Origin: Hyphomicrobium sp. MC1
GTDB taxonomy: Bacteria > Pseudomonadota > Alphaproteobacteria > Rhizobiales > Hyphomicrobiaceae
Assembly: GCF_000253295.1 (NCBI RefSeq)
Contig: NC_015717.1
Coordinates: forward strand, 1,674,001 to 1,738,000
Length of the DNA: 64,000 bases
Direction of reading: 5' to 3'
This document shows positions 63,691-64,000 of the stretch, one piece after another. Below the pieces are notes generated by a model that was given only the letters and a program-made list of their open reading frames with translations, made no database searches and had not been told where the DNA came from. A program made the translations under genes and the position numbers. Positions within the stretch are counted from its first letter, which is position 1. Each line of letters opens with the position of its first letter.

Positions 63691-64000
63691 GGTCATAGGA
63701 TTCAATCGTGCACCGCTTAATTTCGCGGCATCGCCTGTGTATGTGCGCGCCGCGAACAAAGCAGGTGTTAGACGCGCAGTGATTGTCCAAGCGACCAGTC
63801 TAGCGGGAGAAGTCGTGGATACCAGTTGAGCCAGAATCCACCGGTATCTTTTAATACGTAAAGTGGGTTGCCATCGCTGATTAATGTCGGTAGTTGGGTA
63901 GGCGAAGATGTTGCCCGCTATTACAACGATGGATGTTGTGAAGTAGGAAGGCAATCGATTTTCAAGATGCGACAGACTCTGGACTGGGAGGCAAAGATAT
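63691..64000. other. window end, nothing recognised
   Basis: About 310 bp. Overlapping short frames on both strands show no family resemblance. Confidence 0.4.

Noticed and set aside
1..64000. CRISPR arrays, tRNA or rRNA genes
   Set aside because: No regularly spaced repeats and no T-arm/acceptor pattern of a tRNA were seen on either strand.

Overview
This window looks like chromosomal DNA of an alphaproteobacterium, most likely of the Hyphomicrobiales (Rhizobiales). The inference rests on moderate GC, many GTG/TTG starts with 4-bp ATGA/GTGA overlaps, GumC/ExoP-type polysaccharide export proteins, NodT-type outer membrane factors and IS1182/IS3-type elements. The genus cannot be fixed from the sequence alone. 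No rRNA, tRNA or CRISPR array was seen.

Layout. (1) 1-5.1 kb: end of an exopolysaccharide export operon (export protein cut by the window edge, GumC-like co-polymerase, pyruvyl-transferase-like protein, glycosyltransferase). (2) 5.1-9.2 kb: divergent iron-uptake pair (TonB-dependent siderophore receptor and PepSY membrane protein). (3) 9.4-12.4 kb: divergent rclC-like/rclR-like pair, then a broken alkylsulfatase gene with an internal inversion. (4) 12.5-25.7 kb: efflux island with a two-component system, a divergent tolC, an RND tripartite pump with NodT-type outer membrane protein, and macAB. (5) 25.7-37 kb: accessory zone with two damaged IS1182 copies, a NYN nuclease-like gene, a second two-component system divergent from a Spy/CpxP-like gene with two tiny downstream ORFs and an intradiol dioxygenase, and relics of an integrase and a TetR regulator. 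(6) 37-50 kb: surface-glycan genes (kinase-like protein, sulfotransferases, WaaE-like transferase, rmlCBDA for dTDP-L-rhamnose, MsbA-like ABC exporter, methyltransferase) with a decayed rmlD/rmlC relic. (7) 50.3-62.2 kb: a tightly packed operon predicted to make a CDP-linked C-methylated 6-deoxysugar, followed by a two-domain glycosyltransferase and four paralogues of a glycosyltransferase-like family I cannot assign. (8) 60.6-61 kb and 62.3-63.7 kb: decayed IS transposase fragments.

How it fits together. Most of the second half builds a decorated surface polysaccharide: nucleotide sugars (dTDP-rhamnose, CDP-branched deoxysugar), assembly by several glycosyltransferases, sulfation and methylation, and export by the ABC transporter and the GumC/Wza-type system. 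The efflux and two-component genes form an envelope-stress/drug-export block. The observations most worth following are the four-member glycosyltransferase-like family, the CDP-sugar operon with a C-methyltransferase but no RfbH, a 16-bp sequence shared by the tolC/regulator promoter region and the RND operon leader, and a TGTAAC-N5-GTTAC palindrome between the Cpx-like regulator and the Spy-like gene.
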